DNA of 64,000 nt from Anaerosolibacter sp. (GTDB taxonomy: Bacteria; Bacillota; Clostridia; Peptostreptococcales; Thermotaleaceae): the NCBI RefSeq assembly GCF_029240175.1, contig NZ_JARBTM010000008.1, forward strand, positions 62,001 through 126,000, given 5' to 3'. Made by a program: the position numbers and the translations under genes. Numbering within the stretch: position 1 is the stretch's first letter; each line of letters starts with the position of its first letter. Shown here piece by piece: positions 16,335-26,265 of the stretch. The notes under the pieces are model-generated. The model saw only the letters and a list, made by a program, of their open reading frames with translations, did not search any database and was not told the DNA's origin.

Positions 16335-17600
16335 ATGAAAAAGGGAAATGTATTGATCAAAAATGCAGCAGAGTTGGTAACTTGCAGCGGTTTTCATGGA
16401 AAAAAGGGCCAAGAAATGAACGATTTACATGTGATTCCCAATGGTGCAGTGGTGATCGAAGAAGGCGTCATCAAAGCAGTGGGAACCACGGAGGAGATTT
16501 TAAAGAACTATCAAGAAACTGACTATGACGTGATTGATGCTGCAGGAAAGGCTGTATTGCCTGGTTTTGTAGATTCTCATACCCATTTTGTCTTCGGAGG
16601 CTATCGTGCCGAGGAGTTCTCCTGGAGACTTCGTGGCGACAGCTATATGGAGATCATGGAGAGAGGCGGCGGGATTATCAACTCTGTGAGAGCCACCGCT
16701 GAAGCTACCAAGGAAGAACTCCATCGCGCTGGAAAGAAGAGATTGGATTCCATGCTTTCCTTTGGTGTAACAACAGTAGAGGGTAAAAGCGGCTATGGAT
16801 TAGATTATGATACAGAGATCAAACAATTAGAGGTTATGGATGCATTAGATCAAGAGCATCCTATGGATATCGTTAAAACATTCTTAGGTGCCCATGCTGT
16901 TCCTAAAGACTATAAGGGCAGAGAAGATGAATTCATTGATTATATCATTGAGAAGGTACTGCCTACGGTGGCAGAGCGAAATTTAGCAGCCTTTTGTGAT
17001 ATCTTCTGTGAGAAAAATGTATTCTCTGTGGAGCAGTCTAGAAGGCTGTTGACAAAGGCGAAGGAAATGGGGATGCAGGTAAAGCTCCATGCAGATGAAA
17101 TCGTACAGCTTGGTGGCGCAGAGTTAGCAGCTGAGTTGGGTGCTGTTTCTGCAGACCACTTACTGCAAGCTTCCGATCAAGGAATCGCAGATATGGCCAA
17201 GGCAGGGGTTGTGGCTACGTTGTTACCATGTACAGCTTTTAGCTTGCGTGAACATTATGCTAGAGGAAGATACATGATTGACCAAGGCTGTGCTGTGGCA
17301 TTGGCATCAGACCTAAATCCAGGCAGCTGCTTTACAGAGTCGATTCCACTGGTATTCGCGCTAGCTACCTTATACATGAAAATGTCCATCGAAGAGGCTG
17401 TGACGGCGTTGACCATTAATGGTGCTGCCGCTGTGGGCCGTGCCGACCAAATTGGAAGTATTGACGTGGGTAAACAAGGAGATGTCATCATCCTCGAATT
17501 CCCATCCTACAAGTATATTCCATATCACATCGCTGTAAGCACTGTAGAAAAGGTTGTGAAAAAAGGCGTGTTGGTGTTTGATAAAGAAGTGAAGGGTTAG
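16335..17600 (+). CDS. hutI: Imidazolonepropionase
   Basis: 421 residues of the amidohydrolase superfamily. It hydrolyses 4-imidazolone-5-propionate to N-formimino-L-glutamate. The metal ligands H82 and H84 lie in VDSHTHFVFGGYRAEEF. Other motifs are GVTTVEGKSGYGLD, the KLHADEIVQLGGAELAAELGA metal/substrate histidine block, and LASDLNPGS with the late aspartate. ATG 16335 is only 4 bases after ftcD and uses the GATGATGGAG at the ftcD end as its site. It feeds FtcD directly. Confidence 0.96.
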   Translation: MKKGNVLIKNAAELVTCSGFHGKKGQEMNDLHVIPNGAVVIEEGVIKAVGTTEEILKNYQETDYDVIDAAGKAVLPGFVDSHTHFVFGGYRAEEFSWRLRGDSYMEIMERGGGIINSVRATAEATKEELHRAGKKRLDSMLSFGVTTVEGKSGYGLDYDTEIKQLEVMDALDQEHPMDIVKTFLGAHAVPKDYKGREDEFIDYIIEKVLPTVAERNLAAFCDIFCEKNVFSVEQSRRLLTKAKEMGMQVKLHADEIVQLGGAELAAELGAVSADHLLQASDQGIADMAKAGVVATLLPCTAFSLREHYARGRYMIDQGCAVALASDLNPGSCFTESIPLVFALATLYMKMSIEEAVTALTINGAAAVGRADQIGSIDVGKQGDVIILEFPSYKYIPYHIAVSTVEKVVKKGVLVFDKEVKG

Positions 17601-17610
17601 AGGGTGAGAA

Positions 17611-17681
17611 GCGCTACTCGCTGCTCGCCAAAGATTTTTTTAGTCTTTGCGAGAAGCGAAAAGCGAATAGCGAGCAGCCAA
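17611..17681. repeat. Intergenic dyad repeat, copy E
   Basis: GCGCTACTCGCTGCTCGCC pairs with GCGAATAGCGAGCAGCC around a spacer containing CTTTGCGAGAAGCG. Confidence 0.7.
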
Positions 17682-17692
17682 GTATTTTCTGT

Positions 17693-17722
17693 ACCGGATA
17701 CCGTGCACCGCGTACCGAAGGC
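17693..17722. repeat. GTACCGGATACCGTG-type repeat
   Basis: GTACCGGATACCGTGCACCG followed by CGTACCG. Related sequences, in both orientations, fill the guaB-guaA gap at 39.9-40.0 kb. Confidence 0.55.
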
Positions 17723-17787
17723 AGGTGCAGCATAGAGATGGGGATAAAATTATATGCATCAATAAAATACGAATGGGGTGTATACAT

Positions 17788-18405
17788 ATGTTAGCAGAAA
17801 TGAGTGTAAAGGCTTTTTTAGATGAGACGGCTTCCAGTGCACCGGTACCAGGCGGCGGTAGTGTGGCAGCGCTGAGTGCAGGGGTGGCAGCTGCCTTAAC
17901 GGAGATGGTTGCAAATCTAACCATCGGTAAGAAGAACTATGAGGGTGTGGAAGAGGAGATGAAAACCATCTCTGGGTACAGCGCCAAGTTTAGAGCCAAA
18001 TTTGTAGAAGATATCGATCGTGACTCTGATGCATTTAATGAAGTAATGGCAGCTTTCAAGTTACCGAAGGCAACGGACGAAGAAATGGAAGCTAGAAAAG
18101 CAGCAATTCAGGAGGCTACAAAAAAAGCTGCATTGGTGCCGCTAGAAGTGGCAAGGGATGCTTTTGGCATGTTGGAATCCATCGCAGCTGTGGTAGAAAA
18201 GGGTAACAAAAACGCAGTAACAGACGGAGCTGTGGCAGCCATGATGACAAGAACTGCAGTTCTTTCAGCCCTATATAATGTAAAGATTAACTTAGGATCT
18301 ATAAAGGATCAAAGCTTTGTAGAAGAAGTGAGTAAGGAAGTAGAGGCTTTAGAATCTAAAGTAGGAAATCTTGAACAAGAAATATTAGCCAAAGTAGTAC
18401 TTTAA
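17788..18405 (+). CDS. fchA: Formimidoyltetrahydrofolate cyclodeaminase
   Basis: 205 residues from ATG 17788, chosen because GGGGTG lies 8 bases upstream; an in-frame extension to 17725 lacks a site. It converts 5-formimino-THF to 5,10-methenyl-THF and ammonia. The FTCD_C signature APVPGGGSVAALSAGVAAALTEMVANLT is at about residues 17-45. The rest is helical with VVEKGNKNAVTDGAVAAMM, the conserved block. With fhs it recovers formate and ATP from the formimino group. It ends the pathway row and is followed by a strong terminator. Confidence 0.95.
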   Translation: MLAEMSVKAFLDETASSAPVPGGGSVAALSAGVAAALTEMVANLTIGKKNYEGVEEEMKTISGYSAKFRAKFVEDIDRDSDAFNEVMAAFKLPKATDEEMEARKAAIQEATKKAALVPLEVARDAFGMLESIAAVVEKGNKNAVTDGAVAAMMTRTAVLSALYNVKINLGSIKDQSFVEEVSKEVEALESKVGNLEQEILAKVVL

Positions 18406-18406
18406 T

Positions 18407-18446
18407 AAAACCCCCATAGCCCTTCAAAGGGCTATGGGGGTTTTTT
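18407..18446 (+). terminator. Terminator ending the histidine-degradation row
   Basis: AAAACCCCCATAGCCCTT and AGGGCTATGGGGGTTTT form an 17-18 bp stem with loop CAA, then T6. Confidence 0.93.
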
Positions 18447-18506
18447 CCCATCCCATTATCGTATATAATGGATAGTAAGAAACCCATTAGACAGGCTGGT
18501 GATGAG

Positions 18507-21500
18507 ATGGATTCCATTCAAGTAAAGATGCTGCAGGCGCCTATGGTATTTAAAAATCAAGAGCAGATTATATTTCCCTTTCGAAAGGCAGAGGCCTTAT
18601 TCTACTATCTGCTCATCAATGGACAGGCATCCAGGGACGAGCTGGTAGACTTACTGTGGGGTGAGGCGGAGGAGGAGACGGCCAAGAAAAACCTTCGCCA
18701 TGCCATGTATAAAATTCGGAAGGCCTTTGATCTGGATATCATCATATCTCCTCAAAAGTCCTTGGTGATGATCAATCCAGAGATTGAAATGTTTACAGAT
18801 ATTCAAAGGTTCATATCAGATGAGGAAAGTGGAATCGGTGCCTATAGAGGTGAATTTCTCCAAGGGTTTTTGGTGAAGGATGGAGAAAAATTTGAAGAAT
18901 GGATGTTCCGAAGTCGAGAGTATTATCGGGATCTTTATATAGCAAAGCTTTATGATCGGATGTACCAGTACCTAGAAAAAGGAGAACTCCGGCGGGTGGA
19001 ATACTATGGAAAGCTATTGGTAGAGGTAGACCCCTTTGATGAGGGAGCTTATCGCATGCTGATGGATGTTTATAGCAGAGAAGGTGCATATCATAAAGCG
19101 ATAGATCTCTATAAAAGGCTGGAGGAGATACTGAATCAAGAACTGGGTATTACCCCTGATCACGAGACAAAGGCAGTGTATGAGGAGGCCCTAGGGAGAA
19201 GAAATAGAGAGAATACCCAAAAGGAGAAATACGGGAGTCAGGCATTTTTCTATGGACGCCATGGAGAATTGGGCTTGATGGAAAAGCACTATGAAAGCTT
19301 TATACAAGGGCAGAGGGCACCTTCTACACTAATTATCGGAGAAGCCGGGGTTGGAAAAACGAAGCTAAAGGAGCGGTTTTTAGAGGGAATACATGGTTTG
19401 GATACCTATATCCTCCAAGCCAACTGCTACCAGGCAGAAGAAGGATACCCACTGAAGCCCTGGCATCAGATTTTCACAGACCTGGGGGAAATCGTAAGGA
19501 AAGAAAAGATTGCTGTTCCTCAGTTATGGAAGAATATAATCCTCCGTTTGTTTCCAGGGTTTGATCCAGAGGCAACGGGGTTGGGTGATAACCCAGTCGA
19601 AGGAATCGACCGAGTAAAGTATCATACGGCTGAGGAAGCCATCCTGGGCGTATTGAAAAAAATAGCTTTGAAGAAAAAAATAATTTTAGCGTTCGAGGAT
19701 ACCCAATGGATGGATGCAACCAGTATTGGTCTCTTAAGCTTTGTACTGCGTCATCAAGGACAGAATCGAATCATGTTGATAGGTACCTGCAGGAATGGCC
19801 ATGATAGACGGATGGAGCAGTTCATTACAAATATGGTCAAAGATCAGCTGCTGGATAAGATTTGTCTTGCCAGGTTTACCAAGGAAGAGGTTGATGACTT
19901 TATTGAGAAGGCCATTCCAGGGAGTAAGATAGAAAAACCTCTCAAGGAACGAATTTATCAGGAGACAGAAGGGAATGCCTTTTTCCTCATGGAGCTGTTA
20001 AATACCCTCAAAGAGAAGGGGACTGTCGGTGAGATTTCAGGCACAGGTCAGGATATTTTAAAGAGTAGGATTGTGGATATTTCAGAGGAGGCAATGAAAC
20101 TATTAAACATTGCATCTTTATTCTTTGACCGTGTTACCTTGGATATGCTCCAAACCATCAGTGGGAAAGATGAACTTGAGATTTTAGACCGAATGGAGGA
20201 GTTGGAAAAAAGATATATTTTAAAGGAGGTTGAACAGAATGAAGAAATCAGCTTTGAGTTTACCCATCATAAGCTGAGAGAATTTATTTACGGCCTTCAA
20301 TCAATAGGAAGAAGAAAGGTTCTCCACCATCGCATCGGACAAATATTGGAGCAAAACCTGCAGCATGATTATCGTGATAAATTTGTATACTCTAGGTTGA
20401 TTTATCACTTTTCCAATGGAGGTAATCGTCTGGCAGCTTTGAGATATCGTATTAAAAATCTGGATGATTATTCAGATTTCAGCCATGAGCTTTTTCCCAT
20501 TCTTTATGATGAGGAGATGGAGGATGAGAAAATCGTCTATCTCAATCAGGAGGAGTCTATCAAGTACTTAAACGATTTAGAACAGCAGCTAAAGGAAGTG
20601 CAGAAGACAGAGAAGGATCAACAGGAACTGGCGCAATTGGAAATCGCTTTTTATCATACAAAGGGTAGATACTGCATTCAAGAAGGTGAGTATAACCAAG
20701 GGATCGAAGCTATACAAAAAATGATTGAGGGAGCAGAAAAAACAGAGGATTTTGGTTACATGCTCAAGGGATATCGACAAATGGTATACTATGGAATTCA
20801 GGTCCATCAAACCACATTGATGCAAGAATACTTAACCAAAGGGATTTCTTTGGCTAGAAAGACCCAGCATCAGAAAGAAATGGGGATTCTTTTAAGGCTG
20901 CAGGGACTACAGCGGCTGATGGTAGGCGCCTATGAAGAAGCACAAGAAATTTTAAAAGAATCTATTCATATCTTTGAGATGTTGAGCCAACGGGAAGATC
21001 GATATGCATTGAACATTGCTGCAGCTTATAATTATATGGGAGAAATTCGACGATGCAATATGAAATTTGCCGGTGCATTATATTATTATGATAAGGCCAT
21101 GGATATCTGCAATGAAAGAAAGGTATTTCGGGGCATTACTCTTTTTAATACCAATGCGGGGCAGGCAGCCTTCGATATGGGGGACTATGATCGAGCGAAA
21201 AATTATTTTGCCAAAGCCATTGAAACCTATCGCAAAGTTGATACATTTCTGGGCAGATCTACGGCCGAAGGATATATGGCCCTGTTGCTCATTCGAGAAG
21301 GAAAGTATCGGGAGGCCCTAGATTCTTTAAAAAGTGCAGATGAATACGGAAGAAAGCTTCAAAGTCCCTATGAGCAGGGACTAATCTGTAGGGTAAAGGC
21401 GGAGATCAAGGTACAGATGGAGGTCAACAAAAAGGTAAGGGATGTTTTTGGAAAGTATCTTCCCCTAAGTATTCATGCTTATTGTGATCAGGGTATGGAA

Positions 21501-21569
21501 TTGCTGGGCCAGACAAAATCCTGTTATGAAATAGACATACTAAAGGCCTTAGGCAGAGAAAAAAGCTGA
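18507..21569 (+). CDS. BTAD-domain transcriptional activator with AAA ATPase and TPR repeats
   Basis: 1020 residues from ATG 18507. The ATG at 18468 falls in a TATAAT box, so I prefer the later start, though its RBS (GGTGATG) is weak. N-terminal winged helix at about 3-90 (OmpR-like: QASRDELVDLLWGEAEEETAKKNLRHAMYKIRK type), BTAD at about 95-235, STAND/AAA ATPase with Walker A GEAGVGKT (278-285) and Walker B LAFEDTQWMD, and a long helical TPR-like C-terminal half. This architecture is that of SARP/AfsR-like activators. It sits directly after the histidine row and may control it, but no ligand or target is visible. Confidence 0.88.
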   Translation: MDSIQVKMLQAPMVFKNQEQIIFPFRKAEALFYYLLINGQASRDELVDLLWGEAEEETAKKNLRHAMYKIRKAFDLDIIISPQKSLVMINPEIEMFTDIQRFISDEESGIGAYRGEFLQGFLVKDGEKFEEWMFRSREYYRDLYIAKLYDRMYQYLEKGELRRVEYYGKLLVEVDPFDEGAYRMLMDVYSREGAYHKAIDLYKRLEEILNQELGITPDHETKAVYEEALGRRNRENTQKEKYGSQAFFYGRHGELGLMEKHYESFIQGQRAPSTLIIGEAGVGKTKLKERFLEGIHGLDTYILQANCYQAEEGYPLKPWHQIFTDLGEIVRKEKIAVPQLWKNIILRLFPGFDPEATGLGDNPVEGIDRVKYHTAEEAILGVLKKIALKKKIILAFEDTQWMDATSIGLLSFVLRHQGQNRIMLIGTCRNGHDRRMEQFITNMVKDQLLDKICLARFTKEEVDDFIEKAIPGSKIEKPLKERIYQETEGNAFFLMELLNTLKEKGTVGEISGTGQDILKSRIVDISEEAMKLLNIASLFFDRVTLDMLQTISGKDELEILDRMEELEKRYILKEVEQNEEISFEFTHHKLREFIYGLQSIGRRKVLHHRIGQILEQNLQHDYRDKFVYSRLIYHFSNGGNRLAALRYRIKNLDDYSDFSHELFPILYDEEMEDEKIVYLNQEESIKYLNDLEQQLKEVQKTEKDQQELAQLEIAFYHTKGRYCIQEGEYNQGIEAIQKMIEGAEKTEDFGYMLKGYRQMVYYGIQVHQTTLMQEYLTKGISLARKTQHQKEMGILLRLQGLQRLMVGAYEEAQEILKESIHIFEMLSQREDRYALNIAAAYNYMGEIRRCNMKFAGALYYYDKAMDICNERKVFRGITLFNTNAGQAAFDMGDYDRAKNYFAKAIETYRKVDTFLGRSTAEGYMALLLIREGKYREALDSLKSADEYGRKLQSPYEQGLICRVKAEIKVQMEVNKKVRDVFGKYLPLSIHAYCDQGMELLGQTKSCYEIDILKALGREKS

Positions 21570-21633
21570 TGAAACTGTAAAATTATGTATAAATTTTTCT
21601 GTATAGAATAAGTTAATCATGGAGGTGGAAACG

Positions 21634-22320
21634 ATGAAATACGAAATCAGGGGTGGTAGTTTGCCTGTGGTGTTGATGGAGCTCCAGAGGGGTGAAAGTG
21701 TATTCACGGAATCCGGAGGTATGGGATGGATGACAGATGATTTCAACATGGAAACAAACATGGAAGGCGGCTTGTTTGGTGGTATAGCTAGAAAACTGGC
21801 AGGGGAATCCCTGTTTATGACAACCTATACCTGTGCAGCAGCCAGTGGTACCATTGCTTTTCCTTCATCCTTTCCTGGTAAAATCTTACCTATGGCATTA
21901 GGAAACGGACAGAGTGTGATTTGTCAAAAGAAATCATTTCTCTGTGGAGAGCGAGCTGTCAATTTAGAAATCTTTTTCAGGAAGAAGCTAGGATCTGGAT
22001 TGTTTGGTGGAGAAGGATTTATTCTCCAAAAAATTACGGGACCCGGGCTAGCCTTTATGGAATTTGACGGTGAGGTTGTGGAATATACCCTGGGCAGTGG
22101 AGAGGTAATGAAAGTGGATACTGGGCATGTAGCCATGTTTGAGCCAACAGTAAGTTTTGATATTGAGATGCTGAAGGGCTTTAAGAATATGCTGTTTGGC
22201 GGCGAAGGTCTGTTCCTGGCAAGACTGCAAGGACCAGGGAAAGTATGGCTCCAGACCATGCCGATACAAAATCTTGCAAAGAATATCATTCCATTTATAC
22301 CGCCTTCGGGAAAAGATTGA
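21634..22320 (+). CDS. TIGR00266/AIM24 family protein
   Basis: 228 residues. ATG 21634 is chosen because GGAGGTGG lies 5-6 bases upstream and MKYEIRGGSLPVVLMEL is the usual family start; an in-frame ATG at 21619 is upstream of that RBS. A beta-rich protein with GESVFTESGGMGWM, GIARKLAGESLFMTTYTC, GLFGGEGFILQKITGPG and GPGKVWLQTMP, all standard AIM24 blocks. The related yeast protein affects mitochondrial architecture; the bacterial role is unknown. No hydrophobic segments are seen. Confidence 0.86.
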   Translation: MKYEIRGGSLPVVLMELQRGESVFTESGGMGWMTDDFNMETNMEGGLFGGIARKLAGESLFMTTYTCAAASGTIAFPSSFPGKILPMALGNGQSVICQKKSFLCGERAVNLEIFFRKKLGSGLFGGEGFILQKITGPGLAFMEFDGEVVEYTLGSGEVMKVDTGHVAMFEPTVSFDIEMLKGFKNMLFGGEGLFLARLQGPGKVWLQTMPIQNLAKNIIPFIPPSGKD

Positions 22321-22390
22321 TTTAAGGCAAAGATCAGTTGAGAGACTGGTCTTTGATTTTGCAGGAAAATGGGCATTAAGGTTGAGGTTG

Positions 22391-22560
22391 TAGGGGCGAT
22401 TCACGAATCGCCCGCAGACCACAGGATCTAAAGCACCTATCATTATGTAGGGAAGGCCCCCTGTGGCCTTCCGTTTGCAGGCAGGGAATATCCTATGAAT
22501 TATAACGGTGCAATATGGCGGAACGGCACGGGGGCGCGTTCCCTACGATGGTGTTGCCTC
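22391..22560. repeat. Cluster of REP-like palindromes
   Basis: This gene-free gap (22321-22652) holds GGGCGATTCACGAATCGCCC at 22394. It also has AAGGCCCCCTGTGGCCTT at 22453 and a GGAACGGCACGGGGGCGCGT-type palindrome near 22525 closing with TTCCCTACGA. The GTAGGG flanks recur. These look like a REP cluster related to RAYT transposases. Confidence 0.6.
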
Positions 22561-22652
22561 CCTAATAAAATATGCAATGGATGATATCAAAAATTGATAG
22601 AGAGATAACATTTTAACCAAGACTAACGAAAAAGAAAAAAGGGGAATAAGTT

Positions 22653-23342
22653 TTGAACAAGAAAATAAACTTACTAAGGGCTCTGAATGAATTTAAGAGA
22701 TATGCCTTTATAGGTATGACGGTGGCCCTGCTATTGCTATTCATTTTTATACAGTGGATGAACATTACATTGATTGAAAAAAGAATAGATCATATGGATC
22801 AGTTTGTGATGGATAGTATCCACAAATACTATAACCCTGCTCTGACAAAAATCGCCTTGGGAATCACCTATTTGGGAGTAGGAAAGTTTTATGTGGTACT
22901 TTGTCTTGTCCTATTTTGGCTTTTATATAGGAAAAGAAACTACATAGAGATGATTGCCCTAACGACAACCTTGTTAGGGGGATACGGTTTAAATGAATTG
23001 CTAAAGGCAATCATTCAGAGGGAAAGACCGAACCTCTATGATTTGGTCGAGAAGGGGTTTAGCTTTCCCAGTGGTCATGCCATGGTATCCCTATGCTTTT
23101 ATGGCATGGCAGCTTATCTCATATCCAGAAACACAAAAGAAAGCCGATGGAGATGGGTGGTTGGGATATGGGCTAGCCTTCTGATTGCGGCTATTGGACT
23201 TACACGTATTTACCTAGGTGTCCATTGGTTTAGCGATATTGTAGCAGGATTTATTGGGGGCAGTATTTGGCTCATTTGCTGTATTGTAGGCACGGAAGTT
23301 GCCCATAGAGCTTATGGAAATAGGAATGCAGAGAAAAAATGA
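22653..23342 (+). CDS. PAP2 family phosphatase, membrane
   Basis: 229 residues from TTG 22653, with AAAAAGGGG upstream. Five or six membrane helices. The three-part phosphatase signature is complete: KX6RP at K118-P126 (KAIIQRERP), PSGH at 139-142, and RX5HX3D with R185, H191 and D195. Such enzymes dephosphorylate lipid phosphates such as undecaprenyl pyrophosphate or phosphatidic acid at the outer face of the membrane. The substrate cannot be told from sequence. It stands alone, with a possible promoter in the REP-rich gap. Confidence 0.9.
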   Translation: MNKKINLLRALNEFKRYAFIGMTVALLLLFIFIQWMNITLIEKRIDHMDQFVMDSIHKYYNPALTKIALGITYLGVGKFYVVLCLVLFWLLYRKRNYIEMIALTTTLLGGYGLNELLKAIIQRERPNLYDLVEKGFSFPSGHAMVSLCFYGMAAYLISRNTKESRWRWVVGIWASLLIAAIGLTRIYLGVHWFSDIVAGFIGGSIWLICCIVGTEVAHRAYGNRNAEKK

Positions 23343-23472
23343 GAAAAAAAAAGTTATAAGACGTATATGGAATAAAATTGAAGATATTTGCCTAAAATAT
23401 CAAATGTCATTAAAATATGGAAGAAACGGAGATTTGCATATCTGTTTTAGATGGTATACATTATAAATGTGA

Positions 23473-23499
23473 TTAGCACTCAACAGAAGTGAGTGCTAA
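23473..23499 (+). promoter_or_regulatory. CIRCE operator (HrcA site)
   Basis: TTAGCACTC, nine bases, GAGTGCTAA: a perfect CIRCE inverted repeat 55 bases before groES. Upstream TTGCAT (23434) and TATACA/TATAAA boxes give a plausible sigma-A promoter. Confidence 0.96.
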
Positions 23500-23554
23500 T
23501 AAAATAGTCACAAATAATAAAATAATATACAAATCATTCTAAGGAGGGTTTCTA

Positions 23555-23839
23555 ATGAACATCAAACCATTAGGAGACAGAGTTGTTATCAAAAAGCTTG
23601 AAGCAGAAGAGAAAACGAAGAGTGGTATCGTGCTTCCAAGCCAGGCAAAAGAGCAACCACAAATGGCTGAAGTTGTAGCTGTAGGCCCAGGCGGTGTGGT
23701 AGAAGGAAAAGAAATCAAGATGGAAGTAAAGGTTGGAGATAGAGTGATATTCTCCAAATATGCAGGAACAGAAATTAAATATGATGGTATTGAGTACACA
23801 ATCCTAAGACAAAATGATGTTTTAGCGATCGTAGAGTAA
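23555..23839 (+). CDS. groS: Co-chaperonin GroES
   Basis: 94 residues, standard length. [20 protein letters not shown] start, the mobile loop [19 protein letters not shown], and [12 protein letters not shown] end are all typical. It caps GroEL in protein folding. AAGGAGGG precedes ATG 23555. HrcA/CIRCE control is evident upstream, and groEL follows 33 bases later in the same operon. Confidence 0.98.
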   Translation: MNIKPLGDRVVIKKLEAEEKTKSGIVLPSQAKEQPQMAEVVAVGPGGVVEGKEIKMEVKVGDRVIFSKYAGTEIKYDGIEYTILRQNDVLAIVE

Positions 23840-23848
23840 AAATACTGA

Positions 23849-25507
<1,659 letters not shown>

Positions 25508-25560
25508 CCCCTTAAAGCCCTTGAAATCAATGGGTTGAAGGTTGCTAACAAGTAAGATGA

Positions 25561-25575
25561 TAACATTTTGCTAAC
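25561..25575 (+). repeat. Island end repeat, left (TAACATTTTGCTAAC)
   Basis: Exact 15-base match to 30660-30674; each copy lies about 60-130 bases inside an island edge. Possible integrase arm-binding site. Confidence 0.5.
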
Positions 25576-25585
25576 ATTAGAGATT

Positions 25586-25632
25586 AGAAGCTTTTCATTA
25601 GTTCACTGAACTTTTGAGAAGCTTCTTTTTTC
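25586..25632 (+). terminator. Terminator downstream of groEL, inside the island
   Basis: AGAAGCTTTTCA pairs with TGAGAAGCTTCT (one G-U), followed by TTTTTT. It may have come with the island to end groESL transcription. Confidence 0.75.
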
Positions 25633-25749
25633 ATGTCCTTCGTAACATGAAAAAGCTAAATTCCATAGAATATAAGATTTCTCACCCTTTTTTTATGTAG
25701 TGATTGTTTCGAAAATGAAGGATTAAAAGACACGCTCGATGAGCTGTTC

Positions 25750-25795
25750 CGTTAAAAAATAAGACTAGGAGGTATGCATGCCTTCTGGTCTCATT
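25750..25795 (-). terminator. Hairpin after the left regulator relic
   Basis: An AAATAAGAC-GGAGG / CCTTC-GGTCTCATTT hairpin next to AACGGAACAGCTC (minus strand). The same arrangement, with different stem bases, occurs at 29742-29806. Confidence 0.55.
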
Positions 25796-26012
25796 TATTT
25801 TCATCGATCTTTCTAGTTCTAAGGATATCATCATAAAGACTGCCGATGAGTTTATCCATTGTACACTCAAGAAGTTCACAAAAATGCAAAATAAATCTTA
25901 ACTTAACACTTCCTAAACTATTTGACCTTACTGAAAGAAAAAATAGAAAGTGTCCCACATAGAGTTGCGGCGCATGGGCATCCCCCTGTTCATATAAAGA
26001 TGACTTTGTCAT
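25791..26012 (-). pseudogene. Possible XRE-type regulator tail (decayed)
   Basis: The minus-strand frame ends NSLGSVKLRFILHFCELLEC and TMDKLIGSLYDDIL, which resembles the last helices of small XRE/Cro-type regulators (K-L-x-x-I-x-x-F-C-x-x-L-E-C-x-x-x-D-L). The first 30 residues do not look like a helix-turn-helix, so only a fragment remains. 26013-26265 shows no gene other than the leader of the next one. Confidence 0.35.
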
Positions 26013-26265
26013 GATTGTCTAGTAGAAATATATTTTTGTTATCTATAGGGCAAACAAGCAATCAGTTATCAAAATAATAAATGTATATAGTATTCGTAAT
26101 AATGCTATTAAAAAAGTAAAAAAATAGAAAAAATAATAAAAAACTTACAAAATTCTATAAAATATTAAAGATGATGATGATATAATTTTGAAATGTAAAT
26201 GTGATTACGAATTGTAATTACATTAAGTGTGCCCACATAATTAACATTGAAAGGATGAGTGTATT